Source: Paramecium tetraurelia (Eukaryota > Ciliophora > Oligohymenophorea > Peniculida > Parameciidae). From it: 64,000 nt of DNA. Below are positions 24,208-35,264 of the stretch, piece by piece. The notes beneath the pieces were generated by a model. The model saw only the letters and a program-made list of their open reading frames with translations, was not told the origin of the DNA and did not search any database. Within the stretch, counting starts at the first letter, position 1. Every line of letters begins with the position of its first letter. The translations under genes were made by a program, and so were the position numbers. Where the stretch lies: contig NW_001799034.1 of NCBI RefSeq assembly GCF_000165425.1, positions 1-64,000 of the forward strand. The letters run 5' to 3'.

Positions 24208-25369
24208 TCACACAACTATTTCCATAAGTGCTGCTCTAGTCCTATCATTGAAATTGTTTTCAAATAGTTCCAACAACTAAAGTACAATCTAGATTTATTC
24301 GTTTCTAGCAACTCTAGCTTGTTCAGCTGCATTGTTGTCTTCCTTGCAAGCCACTTCAAATGATTTTCTTTCAATTTCTTTGTTGTCATATATGATTTAT
24401 TAAAGCAGAGCTTGTTATTAGAGATCTTCTAATCTTTATTAAGCAAATTCAGCAGCAGCTTAGTCATCAGCAATTTGACCAGACAATCTAACATTTTCTT
24501 TTTAAAGACGATTTCTAAGAAAGAATATAGAAAGAATACATACAAGTCTTATTAGAAGAACTTCTCAGCCCAATCTTCAGCATACATTTCTCTCTTTTAT
24601 ACATCATAAATGCTTTCAATCAAATCGTTGATGATATCAACAATCACTTAGACGTTGTCATTGTCTGAATGTATTTTAGCATCAGAGCATAATTCCATAA
24701 GTAATGAAGTGATACTTTTGAATTCTGAATTTTGGGCATAGTTCTTCACTAGGAATATGATTCATATATTTACCTAATTATTCATGATGGTCTTTTAATT
24801 GAACTAAAGCACCTCCTGGATGTGGTGTTTATAATTATCTGATGATTTGTTATGCTTGTTTTAAACCATTGATTAAACCAATCAGTTCATCTCTTTTTTA
24901 TTCATATAATTGATGCTCTTTTCTTCTTTGTTCAGAAAAGTTTAATTATAATTGATCATTTCTTTAGATTTCAGCATTCTTTTATTCAACCTAATTCACT
25001 TTATTGGCTAATTCTTCTTATTTTCCTGGGATTTACCTTTCGTAATCAGCTTTGGCTACAACAGCTTTTTCTTGAATCGAATTAATTAATGAGAACTGAT
25101 CAGCGCATTAAGCCTATCTTTCTCCATTAGCTTTACTAGATCGTGCATCTTCATCTCTTAAATCATAGAAAAGCTTGTTCAACATAGTGTAAATTTATCT
25201 GGCAGCATTTCTAATACAAATTAATGTTAGACAAGTACTCTTATGTAAGTTCTAGCTGAATGGTCTGTAGTATTTGACGACCAAAACTATTTGAAGCTAC
25301 TTGTTGTAAAAATTCTGGTTGTTGACCTAAAGTGCAGACCAGAAGGATAACCAAGATTACTATTTTCAT
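24208..25369 (-). CDS. Trichocyst matrix protein
   Basis: ATG at 25369, TGA at 24208-24210. Three introns of 28, 25 and 29 nt leave 359 codons plus stop. Signal peptide MKIVILVILLVCTLGQQ, then a Gln-rich helical protein with paired Cys-containing arms (RQAQCADQFSLINSI in the N-terminal half and FEVACKEDNNAAEQARVAR in the C-terminal half). This two-domain layout is characteristic of trichocyst matrix proteins, secreted into the trichocyst and cleaved into acidic polypeptides that form its crystalline core. It lies 73 bp downstream of the alpha/beta hydrolase gene on the same strand. Intact. Confidence 0.85.
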
Positions 25370-25442
25370 TTGGAATAATAAAAAACGAATACAGAAAATG
25401 CAAATAATGATAAAATTGTATAATACTATATAGATAATCAAT

Positions 25443-27541
25443 TCATTGTATTCCTATTTATCTAAAGAATGCCTTGACTTGACTATAATCTAATTCAGTC
25501 AAATTATTGTTATGACCACAGTCTACATTAATCAATTGTCCAATTTTAGTAATGTAATGGGAAGTCAATTTCATTTCAATGTTGGCTCCTCTTTCAGTAG
25601 ATTCATTTAAATTATATGTCTGTTAGGTATCATCCATATATTCTGAGAACCTGTCAACAATTTTGTTGAATTGATCTAATATTATTTAACCATCTAGTTT
25701 TAACTAATATATTAAAGAAATATACATTCGCCCAATCATGTTGATTTCCCTGCAAATTTAAAAACTCAGTCATGGCTTACCTATAAATTGAATATTGTTA
25801 AATAAAATTATGTTGATAGTCATGCATTCCAAAAGTAAAGCAGCACGCAAAGAAGCATTAGACCTTCTCTTCAAAATTATCTTAGCTGTAAATCAATAAT
25901 TCTATCAAAGCTGTATTGCCGTACTTTAAGGAATACATAATTTCAATCATCGAATACAAGAGTGGCTGTAATCTTTCCAATTCTTCAGCAGTAATCAATT
26001 CAACATAATTTTATTAATTGTGCAAATGTTAATTAATGTTGATATTGATCAAAGTTCTATCTTGTGGATTTTCCAATTGTTATTCCAATTTATTCAATTT
26101 TACTATTAAACTAACTACTCTATTCAAACTGTTCAATAGAATTCTCATTTACTAACGGTTGAGAATATTTGAGTTGAAGAATTTTTAAAAACTAACAGAC
26201 TCTTGATCCAACGCAGATGTAATCTTGTTAAAATATTTCTCCTTATAAGGACTGAACCACTCTCTTGCTACTGCTACTTGCAATTAAGCAACATAAGGAA
26301 TGATTTCATCCTTGGAATCCTGCACAATCAATTTATGTCCCCTATAATTCCAATAGTTCATATATTAAGGTTTGTCCCAATCAGTTATTATGTTAAGTAG
26401 CATCCTTATGCGACTGCTAAAACACTTCGAAGCTACTTATCCTAGAGATGAAAATGTTCTATCGACAATTAAAAAATCCAGATTGTTTAACAAAGCCACT
26501 TCCCCAGCTATTGATCCACCTAATGAATATCCTTAGATTCCAAACCGCATTATATTGAAGTGTTCTCTGAAGTAATTGACAATTGTGTTTGCATCTGAGA
26601 GGAGAGCTTTTGGATGAAGTTGGCCAGTACTTTAACCATATTGTCTATAATTCCACACAATCACATTTATTTTATTGTATTCATAGAATCTAAACCAATT
26701 ACACTAGAAATAGCGATTTCATATTACATCGTAGAACATATACTCGTAATATCCACCGTTTGGATTACAAAAGAGAACTGTGTTATTGGGTTGACCATCT
26801 AATTGATTGATCAAGTACATGCAATCAATTTTAGACTATCCATTCATGATCATCACTCTCTTTGCATTTTGATTCTTCAATTATATCATAGCTCTAAATT
26901 CATTTAAGCCACCAAATAGTTCTAAGGTGCACCACCTGTTTAATTTTTTGAAACCCGTTAATTCTTGCACATGCTTATTTGCAATATTGTAGATGGCATC
27001 CAAATTGATTATCAAATAATCAACATATTTTTATTCGATCTGATTACCTTTCAATATTTACTCTAAGAGAAATTGACTGTTGCTTTAAGTTCGAAGTATT
27101 GAAAGTATTTATTTAAGACAATTGTGGTATTCTTATTATAATTTGCTTAGGCTCTACATTGTTTAAAATATCTATCCCTATGTCTCAAACCATTATATAA
27201 TGTTTATGTTCGGCTACTTGCGTTGGTATATCATGTCTTCGAATTCCTTGACCTATTATTAGACTATCTAAATAATTCGAACCAATCCTTACTTTAGCAT
27301 GTAACAATCCTTGATTATTTTAATTGATTCTTTAGTACAATCTAAATGAGCCAGGGTAGATCAAGGCCTGGCAGATCAATCTCAAGAATAGGTAGAGGAT
27401 TCCCAATAGGAATATTAAACTGAGAGTAAAGTCAAGGAATAAGTGAAGAACACTAAATGTTCCAAATATAAATAGTATAACTATGGCGTAAAGGCAAATA
27501 ATGTGAGTATCCGTTTTAATATTAATAATAATGAAAATCAT
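25443..27541 (-). CDS. Alpha/beta hydrolase with N-terminal membrane anchor
   Basis: ATG at 27541, TGA at 25443-25445; introns of 25, 24 and 22 nt leave 675 codons plus stop. Residues 10-65 are strongly hydrophobic (two membrane segments). The hydrolase core lies at about residues 210-420: nucleophile elbow GYSLGGSIAG, then LIVDRTFSSLG (the DRTFSSL phrase is typical of the ABHD/BEM46-type lipase branch) and an acid loop QDSKDEIIPY. The C-terminal third is helical, with a late CGHNNN that could supply the His. Likely a membrane serine hydrolase or lipid esterase. Its start codon region overlaps the start codon of the matrix protein gene on the other strand by 11 bp. Confidence 0.8.
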
Positions 27542-28650
27542 CGCTTTAGTGTTAGTTGGTTTATTGTGTGTTTCTGCTGAAACCTAAACAAGATCACCAG
27601 GCCAATTGTTGGTTGATCACATCAACAGTTTGATCCTCTCCATCCGTAACGAGCAAACAGAACACGACGACATCTACACAGACTAATACACAGACATGTG
27701 GAGATGAATTGGGATTCAGAAAGAAGGAAGTCCAAGACGCTGTTGATGCCTTAACAAGAGCTACTGAACACAAGGGAAGAGCCTAAGCTGCCCATGCTTC
27801 AGCCACAGCTGATTTGATCAGCGATATCACCTATCAATAAATCCTTGAAGACTAAGTTGAATTCATTACCACCAGAAGAAACGACAGAGCTGCCAACTTC
27901 AACAAGAAAGTCTAAAACATCAACACATCATTGTCCTTGATCGACGGTGCTGAATAAATTGTCAATGTAAATTATTCATATTAAAACATATAGGAATTCG
28001 CCAATTCCTCAGCTTCATTCATCCAAGTCACAAAACACTTCAACAACATGTTCCTCTAAGCCACCAAAGCTGGTAATGCTGGTGAATATGCTCCATTGTT
28101 GTCTGTCCTCGTTGAATTAAGCGGAGATGGAAACGTTAGCGTCGATAACATCAACAGAATCAGATAATTATTAAACGAATTAAGAGAAAAATTATCAGCT
28201 GCTCTTTCATAATTGACAGATAACGAAAACACACAAATCGAAGTCTTCCAAGCCAGAAAGAACAGAGTCTAAGACGTCATCACTCTTTTGGTCAACGTCT
28301 AAGGATAATTGACTGCTTATATTGCCTAATTATAAGCCACCATCACCAAGGAAGAAGACATCATCAACTCAGCCACCAGCAAGAGAATCAGAAACTAAAA
28401 CTTACTTAACTATGCTAGTGACATGTGCAATGCCTTCAATACTGAATACAGTGACAGCACTGGTGCCAGAAGAAAGGAAGTCGAACTTTTGACCAAATTG
28501 AGAACCTTCGTTGAATAAAGAGTTGAAGAATTCAATCAATATGGAGGAGATCCCACTGACGTCTTCGCCAGTTATGCCAAATAAGGATCTGCCTAAGCTG
28601 CTGAAGCTCAATTCCTCCAACTTAGAGCTAACCTTAGAGCAAGAAAATGA
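27531..28650 (+). CDS. Trichocyst matrix protein, one frame break
   Basis: ATG at 27531, TGA at 28648-28650, with a 27-nt intron at 27967-27993. Signal peptide MKIIALVLVGLLCVSA, then helical arms with the matrix-protein phrases CGDELGFRKKEVQDA and, in the second half, MCNAFNTEYSDSTGARRKEVELL. Codons are much richer in C and G at third positions than in the neighbours, as expected for a very highly expressed gene. Between 27681 and 27700 the frame shifts by one base, and exon length is 3n+1, so there is one extra base in an otherwise well-kept gene. This could be assembly error or a very young pseudogene. Product: secretory granule core component. Confidence 0.8.
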
Positions 28651-28710
28651 GTTTTATAAATATCATAAAATTCAACCAATCCCCAATTTTATTATAATAT
28701 TAAAAATTAA

Positions 28711-29239
28711 TCATCTTTTAACTTTTTCAAATTTTCCTGACCTCTCCTGCTTCAAATTTGGATTCAACTCTTTTTCTGGACGTTCATCACTATACATTAA
28801 TGTGTTTGGATTCTCTTCATCTAAAATAGACTTTGGCATTGGCTTCCCTTCCCAAAAAGGACCACTAAAATGCTATCTATCCAGTAATTCTTTATGTCTA
28901 AGTATACATAAGCTAGACATACTTTTTCAAATCATCGGGATCAACATTAGCTGCATACCAATTAGAATAATCAACTTCCTTTCTTTTTTCAGCTTATCCT
29001 TATACCAAATTTCCATTTTAATAAATATAAGTACCTTTCTTCAGATCAATATCCTCAGTCTTTTACTATTATTCCTATTACTCATTAAACTTCTAAATGA
29101 TTTTTTCTTGAATAGATTCCTCTTCCTAAGTGATCTATTAGTACTGAATATTGGGATTAGTTAACTTCAGAAAATTTATTTAATATTGAATCTCTTTTAT
29201 TATTTATTCCTCAGGTTTAGCTTCCTATACGATTTTCAT
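28711..29239 (-). CDS. Hypothetical acidic protein, 167 aa
   Basis: ATG at 29239, TGA at 28711-28713, one 25-nt intron (gtatgtctag...cttag on the minus strand). N-terminal 75 residues are Gln/Glu-rich. The C-terminal 90 form a tidy block (DYSNWYAANVDPDDLKKHK, FSGPFWEGKPMPKSI, NLKQERSGKFEKVKR) that looks conserved but that I cannot place. The gene converges on the matrix protein gene with only 60 bp between the two stops. Soluble; function unknown. Confidence 0.7.
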
Positions 29240-29342
29240 TAGGTTTATCGATGCCCTTTGTTATTTTTATTAAGGAAGTTGATCAATAAACTTTTTAGCA
29301 GATAATAATAGGAGTCTCACTTCCTTCTTAATCATTTAATTA
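29240..29342. promoter_or_regulatory. 103-bp divergent promoter region
   Basis: Start codons at 29239 (minus) and 29343 (plus) face away from each other across 103 bp, so both promoters must lie here or inside the coding regions. No individual element is identifiable. Confidence 0.4.
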
Positions 29343-32300
29343 ATGTAATTTATAATATTTGAATAATTGTCGTGCTTGGCTCACTTAGCTCATAATAGTT
29401 AACCATCTGAATTTTCAACGATAATGAATGTCTTAATTGTTAATTTGTAATATCTCGCTTTGATGCTTCCTTAGAATGGATGGCATCTATGGAATTACAT
29501 TGATGGTCATCTCTATCTTTTAAAGTAATTCGCTTAGGCAACTTTGATTATTCCCTATGGATTTGAATCCTCAATTGATTTTGGTCCTTTTGCTTTGGCA
29601 ATGGTGATTATGCTGCTGATTTCATTTATAGCGATTATAGCTATATTTGTTACTTTTGGAATATTTGATAACCTAAATCCCAAGGATCATTATTCTTTGC
29701 GGAAATTTATCTTCCACTTTATACAAATTTGTACAACGACATTATAATTACCCATACTTTTCCTATTTTTTGCCATGATCATAATAGGATAAACTAAAAT
29801 AAACTAACATGATACTATTATTAATCTCAAAAGCATTTTAGGATTGTTTGGGGTTTTAATCTTTTCCATAGTTGTGTTCCTTTATCATTACTTTTTAAGG
29901 GCCTACACTTTTGTGCCCTTCTATAATTTCTAGTAAAAATTCAATCTACTCTAAATTGTACATTATTTCTTCAACATTCTAAATGCCATTTTATATATAA
30001 TTGCAGACGATATTTTGATAGAATATGTGAAAATAGCAGTTTTATTTTTATATTTTATATCCCGACTAACCGAACTCTATTATTTTAGACCCTTTTTACC
30101 ACACATTAATGGACTCCTATTTATGTCCAATAGCAGCTTGCTTGCAATTCTAATAGTAATTAGTATAAATATTTTGATGGCCGACAAACATATATTGCAT
30201 GAGGATTAGTTGCTTTACACACTATTAATATTTGGGAGCTTATCATTCTATTTTAGTTCAATGTATTATGAGACTAAATTCTTATCCACCTTTGATTTTG
30301 AAATGAATTCTTTTTCATGTATATATTATACTTAAGAGATGCACTTCAAATATCAATAAACAATTGAAAATCAAAAATAAAAGGAATTCTTTCAACTTTA
30401 TTTATATTGGAAAGCCCATAAGGTTGTGTGCACTAGACATTGGATCAAGGAATCTTACAAAACTGATTATAATTAAATTTAAAGAACACATTAAACCATT
30501 TTTTGTATTTTAAATACTGAATTAGAAAAGGCTCAAATGGATTAAAGAGTATCTTATGAAGAATTGCTATTAGTTTACATTAGTTATGTGGCATTGTTTT
30601 GCAAAAAACCACTTATGGCATATACAGAATTGAAAAGATATTAAAGTTAGAAGTCAATTTAATCATATTACTTCATTTGCATTCGTTATTAAATGAGTAT
30701 TTATTTATAAGAGTTGATTAAAATTCAACAATAAGAAAATATTTCGATGTCTTAAGGAGGGAAACAATTACAACCTGAACGATAACTTAGTATTCATGAA
30801 GTATTTGAAACGATGAGATTTTAAGATCAATTCATTCCTTCCCTTATTGAAATTTTAAGTGATAAAATCAATTTCTGGACTAAACAATTAAAAGGGTTTA
30901 ATTCCATTTATGAAGTCGAAAAATTAGCCCTAGCTCAAAGTCAAAAGATTCATAAATTATCATATCAAATAAAGAAGTATTGTTCTTTCGATATTAATAA
31001 TTTAGATCATCTATAAATAAATAATAATGTTTAAAATCTAAAGCTCTTATCAATATTTTGCAGTTCCATTATGAATGACTATTACAGTTCGTAGATATGC
31101 GAAACTGCAATCACTGATGTTTATAATATAGAGCATACACTATAAGAGGAAGCAATTACTAATTTAGCATTCATATAAGAGAAGGCTGTTTTGATAATGA
31201 TAAGTTTGGTCAAAAACAGAGGGAAGATAATTAATAAAGATAAGAAATTAATTCTATAATTCTTTGGTTACTAAGAAAGTGAAATATTTGAGATTGATAA
31301 TGTATCAAGATTAATGCCTTCCTTTTTTGCTGAATAACATGATAAATTATTGTTAAATTATTTACAAACTGCTAGATCTTCTTTTTTTTCAACATTCAAT
31401 TAAGTATTTGGATAGAGAAAAGAGGGATCTCTTAATTCTTACTAATTAAAGTTAGATAACAACTTTAATGAATTAGATGATTATGTTTTAATTGGGTGTC
31501 TTTCAGAATTCAAAAAAACATCCGATTATATTCTTTTTAATGAGGATGGCTATTTAATTGGAATGACAGATAATTTTTTTTATACGATTATTAATTCTGA
31601 TGATTAGGACTTTTAAATTCCAAAAGAAAATGTTGGGTAATTAAACATCTTTTTGATAATTTATAATATGATGGATCTATTAAATGAATTTAAGAGCAAT
31701 TATGGAAAAGATGTAATGTATAATTAGTAAGAAAAATATTTAAAAATTTGGAAATATGCAAACAATAAAGATTTATTGGAAAATTCGTAAAAGATACAAT
31801 ATTATTCCACCAAATTGAATTCATGTTTTAATGAAAATAGTCTATTAAAATCAAGAACTTCGAATATCACTGTAGAGAGAGAAAGAGCTGAAATATAAAT
31901 ATATTAGCAATTAGGTAAGAGTAATGTGGAATAGAAAAAATATAAAGGATCGTAGTTACTGTAATCTCTAACAATTTACAATGTTTAGCTTGGCAATTAA
32001 CTATAACATGTTCTTTAAACGTTAGAAGTAATCATATTTAGTATGATAGTTTAAAAATAGAACTCATTTTACAGGAAAAGCAAGTATCACTTACAAACTT
32101 GTAGGCAAGAAATCCTCCAGGAAATGCTATTTTGTATTGGAGATAAATGATCTAAAAAAAGCAGATGATTTGCTTAAGACAAATGAATCATTAATCAATA
32201 ATTAATACACAACTTCGATTTAAACAACAAACAAACGTATGTTGTCTTAGATCTTCATTTTTAGTTTTTTATACTCCAGATTTAAACCAAAGTAATTTTG

Positions 32301-34753
32301 AGATAATTAAAGTTGATAAGGAAGAGGTTACTCCAAATATTTCAAAGCCAGCCTAACCTTTCTTTTAGCGACTCATCAATAAATATGAATTGAAATAACA
32401 ATAATAATATGTAGATATCTTAGGAATGGAATCTGCAAGAGACAGTGTCAGCTATGGGCCCTTATCATAAAGAATTAACTTTATTAGTCCCTCTTCAAAG
32501 TAATAATAGATGTAAGAATTAATTGAAAAAGACTTCACAGACCTTCAAAATTAATTAGAATATATAAATTAAGATATCAACCAAGAAAATGATGTTCCTG
32601 ATTCTTCACAAATAAAGAGCAATAGTAAAGACTAAAATTAAAAAGGTCCCAACATCATTGAAATCTATCAAAATAATAAATTCAACTAAAAAATGGAAGA
32701 TATTGATAGGGATGCAAAAAAATCAAAATCCAGTATTACTTCTGGAACCTCTGGTGTGTCAGCCATAACAACTATTAAACAATTTCAATAGAATACCCAA
32801 ATGACAGATAGCCTAAAAAAGCTAGCCATTATTAATATTTTAATAATGGTTATAATTATAGGCTATATTATTGCCCATTTGGTAAAATTAAACACTTACA
32901 CAGAGCAAACTTAATAAACCTTAGCTAATATCAATGGGCCCACTTTATTTAATCGCTATTTCTTTAAAATCTTCACTTACACCTGGAGTCTTGTATTCAA
33001 TACACTTGAAATTATAGAAAGCAGCGATTTTATTATAAAGTCAACAATCTCTGAGATGCAAGATTTAGCTTAAATCGTATTTATTGACTTAAGCAAAATG
33101 TATAAAATTTTTATAGGGATTGAGGAATCAGGAATGCTAAGTTACATCAACTTGGATATGCTTTATCAATCAAATGAAAATGTAACATATACTTACTTTA
33201 TTAATTTAATTTCTACTGTTTCTGATCAATTATTTGAGGCTCTCAACTACGATGTTACTACACTGATTTAAATTATTGATAGAAGATATTTGGATAATCT
33301 ATTAATGTTGAGATACAATCTAAAAAATGTTGTCCTCATGAATTCATAATTAATTGATTCTTTAAATGAAGTCTATTTCTAATAGTAAGATGATAATATT
33401 CAAGAATTTTAAACACAAATTATATTAGAAATTGTTTTCTTGTTAGTAATAATAGTATCGTAATTAATTTACTGGAAATAAATTGAATAATATTGTTAAT
33501 AAATCTTAATACTAGCAGGAAGACTGTAATACACTTAAGCTTAAGAAATGATCTTAAGATTTACACTTGTAATTGAGACCTTAAAATAATTTTCTGGAAA
33601 TTAGAGTTGGAAGAAATAAAACTTTTATAAATTATTATTCTTTCCTTTAAATGAAATAGGAATAGATACTGTTCAAAGTCAATCAAGAATTTTAAAGGAT
33701 TACTAAAGTTCGTAAGTTAGTTAATAGTTTAGAATTAAGCAAGCGTTCGAGGAAAGATAAAAAAATCTCAAAAAGAACTTTAACGTTGTACTTAATTCTA
33801 AGATTAATAATCCAAACACCACAATCTTCAAAGCCACAATTTTAACAATGATAACATTTTTAATATTTTTAATTTATCTTTTGGGTGGATTTGTATTATT
33901 TAGACAATAATAAAATGATTTATTGCCAACTCAATAACTAACCTTAAGTTTTATTAGATTTACATCTTAATTAGATATAGTCGTTAGCACTTCATTAATA
34001 ACCAAATCTTAACCTCTTTTATATGATAAATTGATAGAAATGAAAATATACACAACTAAGGAAATAGATAAGTTTAGAGATTAAAGAAAAATTATAAAGA
34101 TTTTTATCTCTTTATATTCGATTTATTATGAAAATATTACTTCAATTTATGAGAACATCATTAAATCAAATAAAATATCAAGCGAGGATGCCAGCACACT
34201 GCTTACATTGTATTAAGGGGATTTTTGTTTAGAAATTGGTTCTGATGTGCCTTTTTGTAATTATGATACAATCACAAATTTTAATTCTCTCTATGGAATT
34301 CCAGACTCTCAAGATGACAACAGAGAGTATCTAAGTAAAGGTATACAAGGAATTGTGAGCAAATTAGACACTTTTTTCAAGTAGAATTATTAGTTTGAAA
34401 TTAATAACACTGAATACTTTCCAGATAAAAATGTAACCAAGGAAATCATGATATCCAAAGAATTTACAAATGCTGTAATGGAGCATTTCTTAGATACAAC
34501 AGATGGAACAAATTTGTTCCTTGATACGTTGATGTAAGCTATCAATAAAATAACTAATGATAATCTGAATTTATCCTATACCTATTACTTAATAACTGGA
34601 TTCTTATTATTGATTATTTTCCTTACTTTTTATGGACTTTGGATATATAACTCAAATCAAAGATTGATCTTGCTTAGGTTAATTCTAACAAATTTACCTA
34701 TTGAAGTTCTAACAGAATAACATACATTGACCTTACTTAGAAAATTATAATGA
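29343..34753 (+). CDS. Giant TmcB/PAS-like multi-pass membrane protein (paralogue 1)
   Basis: ATG at 29343, TGA at 34751-34753; introns of 22 and 28 nt leave 1786 codons plus stop. About residues 1-300 hold a cluster of TM segments opening with MNVLIVNLQYLALMLPQNGW. A helical region follows, then at about residue 657 the motif LMPSFFAEQHDKLLLNYL, characteristic of ciliate tmcB-like proteins, leads into a PAS-like fold (FNEDGYLIGMTDNFFYTI). The C-terminal 650 residues carry four more TM segments (near 1143, 1343, 1482 and 1730) enclosing two large segments with Cys. Likely a membrane sensor; ligand unknown. A same-strand paralogue starts 6.7 kb downstream of its stop. Start chosen by alignment of the N-terminus with that paralogue. 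Confidence 0.8.
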
Positions 34754-34824
34754 AAGAATATTATTTTAATAATTCATATAATGATAATTGTTTATGAAGT
34801 ATATTTTATATTCATAATTGGAAC

Positions 34825-35220
34825 TCAAAATGATTTAATATGTCCAAGGTATTCTTCACCTGTAATTCTCACTTGAGATGTACAAATCTCTAGTTCATCG
34901 GCTATCATGGCTGCTAAAATATGAGGACAAAATTAGAATTCACGAGCATTGAATTTATCGCAATTGCAGATATAATTATTGGCCTTGTAGACTTTACTAA
35001 CCTTTTAGTTTTATTCTGTGATAATATAAATAGCTTTATTAGCTTGGACTGGAATTTTGGTGATGGGAATTTTGTTCTCAATCAAGTAAAATGCCTCCTC
35101 ATAGTGTTTATGGAGATCAAATAAATTTTTATGAGCCTCCAGAGATTTATCGTCTGTTTGCCCCTTGAATAACCCAACCACTCTTGAAACACATTATTAT
35201 GTTACTTATAATAATTCCAT
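34825..35220 (-). CDS. SWIM-type zinc finger protein, SWS1/ZSWIM7-like
   Basis: Single exon, ATG at 35220 to TGA at 34825-34827, 131 codons plus stop. The C-terminal half has a SWIM zinc-binding pattern, CNC...CPHILA (C-x-C-x(n)-C-x-H), preceded by a helix and the strand NKAIYIITEQNQKVSKVY. Length (about 130 aa), one SWIM motif near the C-terminus and a short helical N-terminus fit SWS1/ZSWIM7, which with a RAD51 paralogue promotes RAD51 filament assembly in homologous recombination. Other SWIM proteins, including MULE-type transposases, are far longer. Stop lies 71 bp from the stop of the giant membrane protein, and its ATG faces the malic enzyme across 44 bp. Confidence 0.65.
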
Positions 35221-35264
35221 TTATAATTAATATTTTATTAGAAATCAGAAATTCCTTATTAGAA
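35221..35264. promoter_or_regulatory. 44-bp divergent promoter between SWIM gene and malic enzyme
   Basis: Start codons at 35220 (minus) and 35265 (plus) are separated by 44 bp of AT-rich sequence, so expression of both genes must be driven from this gap or from within the coding ends. Confidence 0.4.

Noticed and set aside
34825-35220. SWIM motif as a MULE transposase fragment
   Set aside because: The gene is a complete 131-codon single exon with its own start and stop and no transposase DDE region nearby.
35131-35264. Upstream ATG at 35131 as malic enzyme start
   Set aside because: It would need two frameshifts, whereas ATG 35265 is in frame, and the region is the 5' end of the minus-strand SWIM gene.
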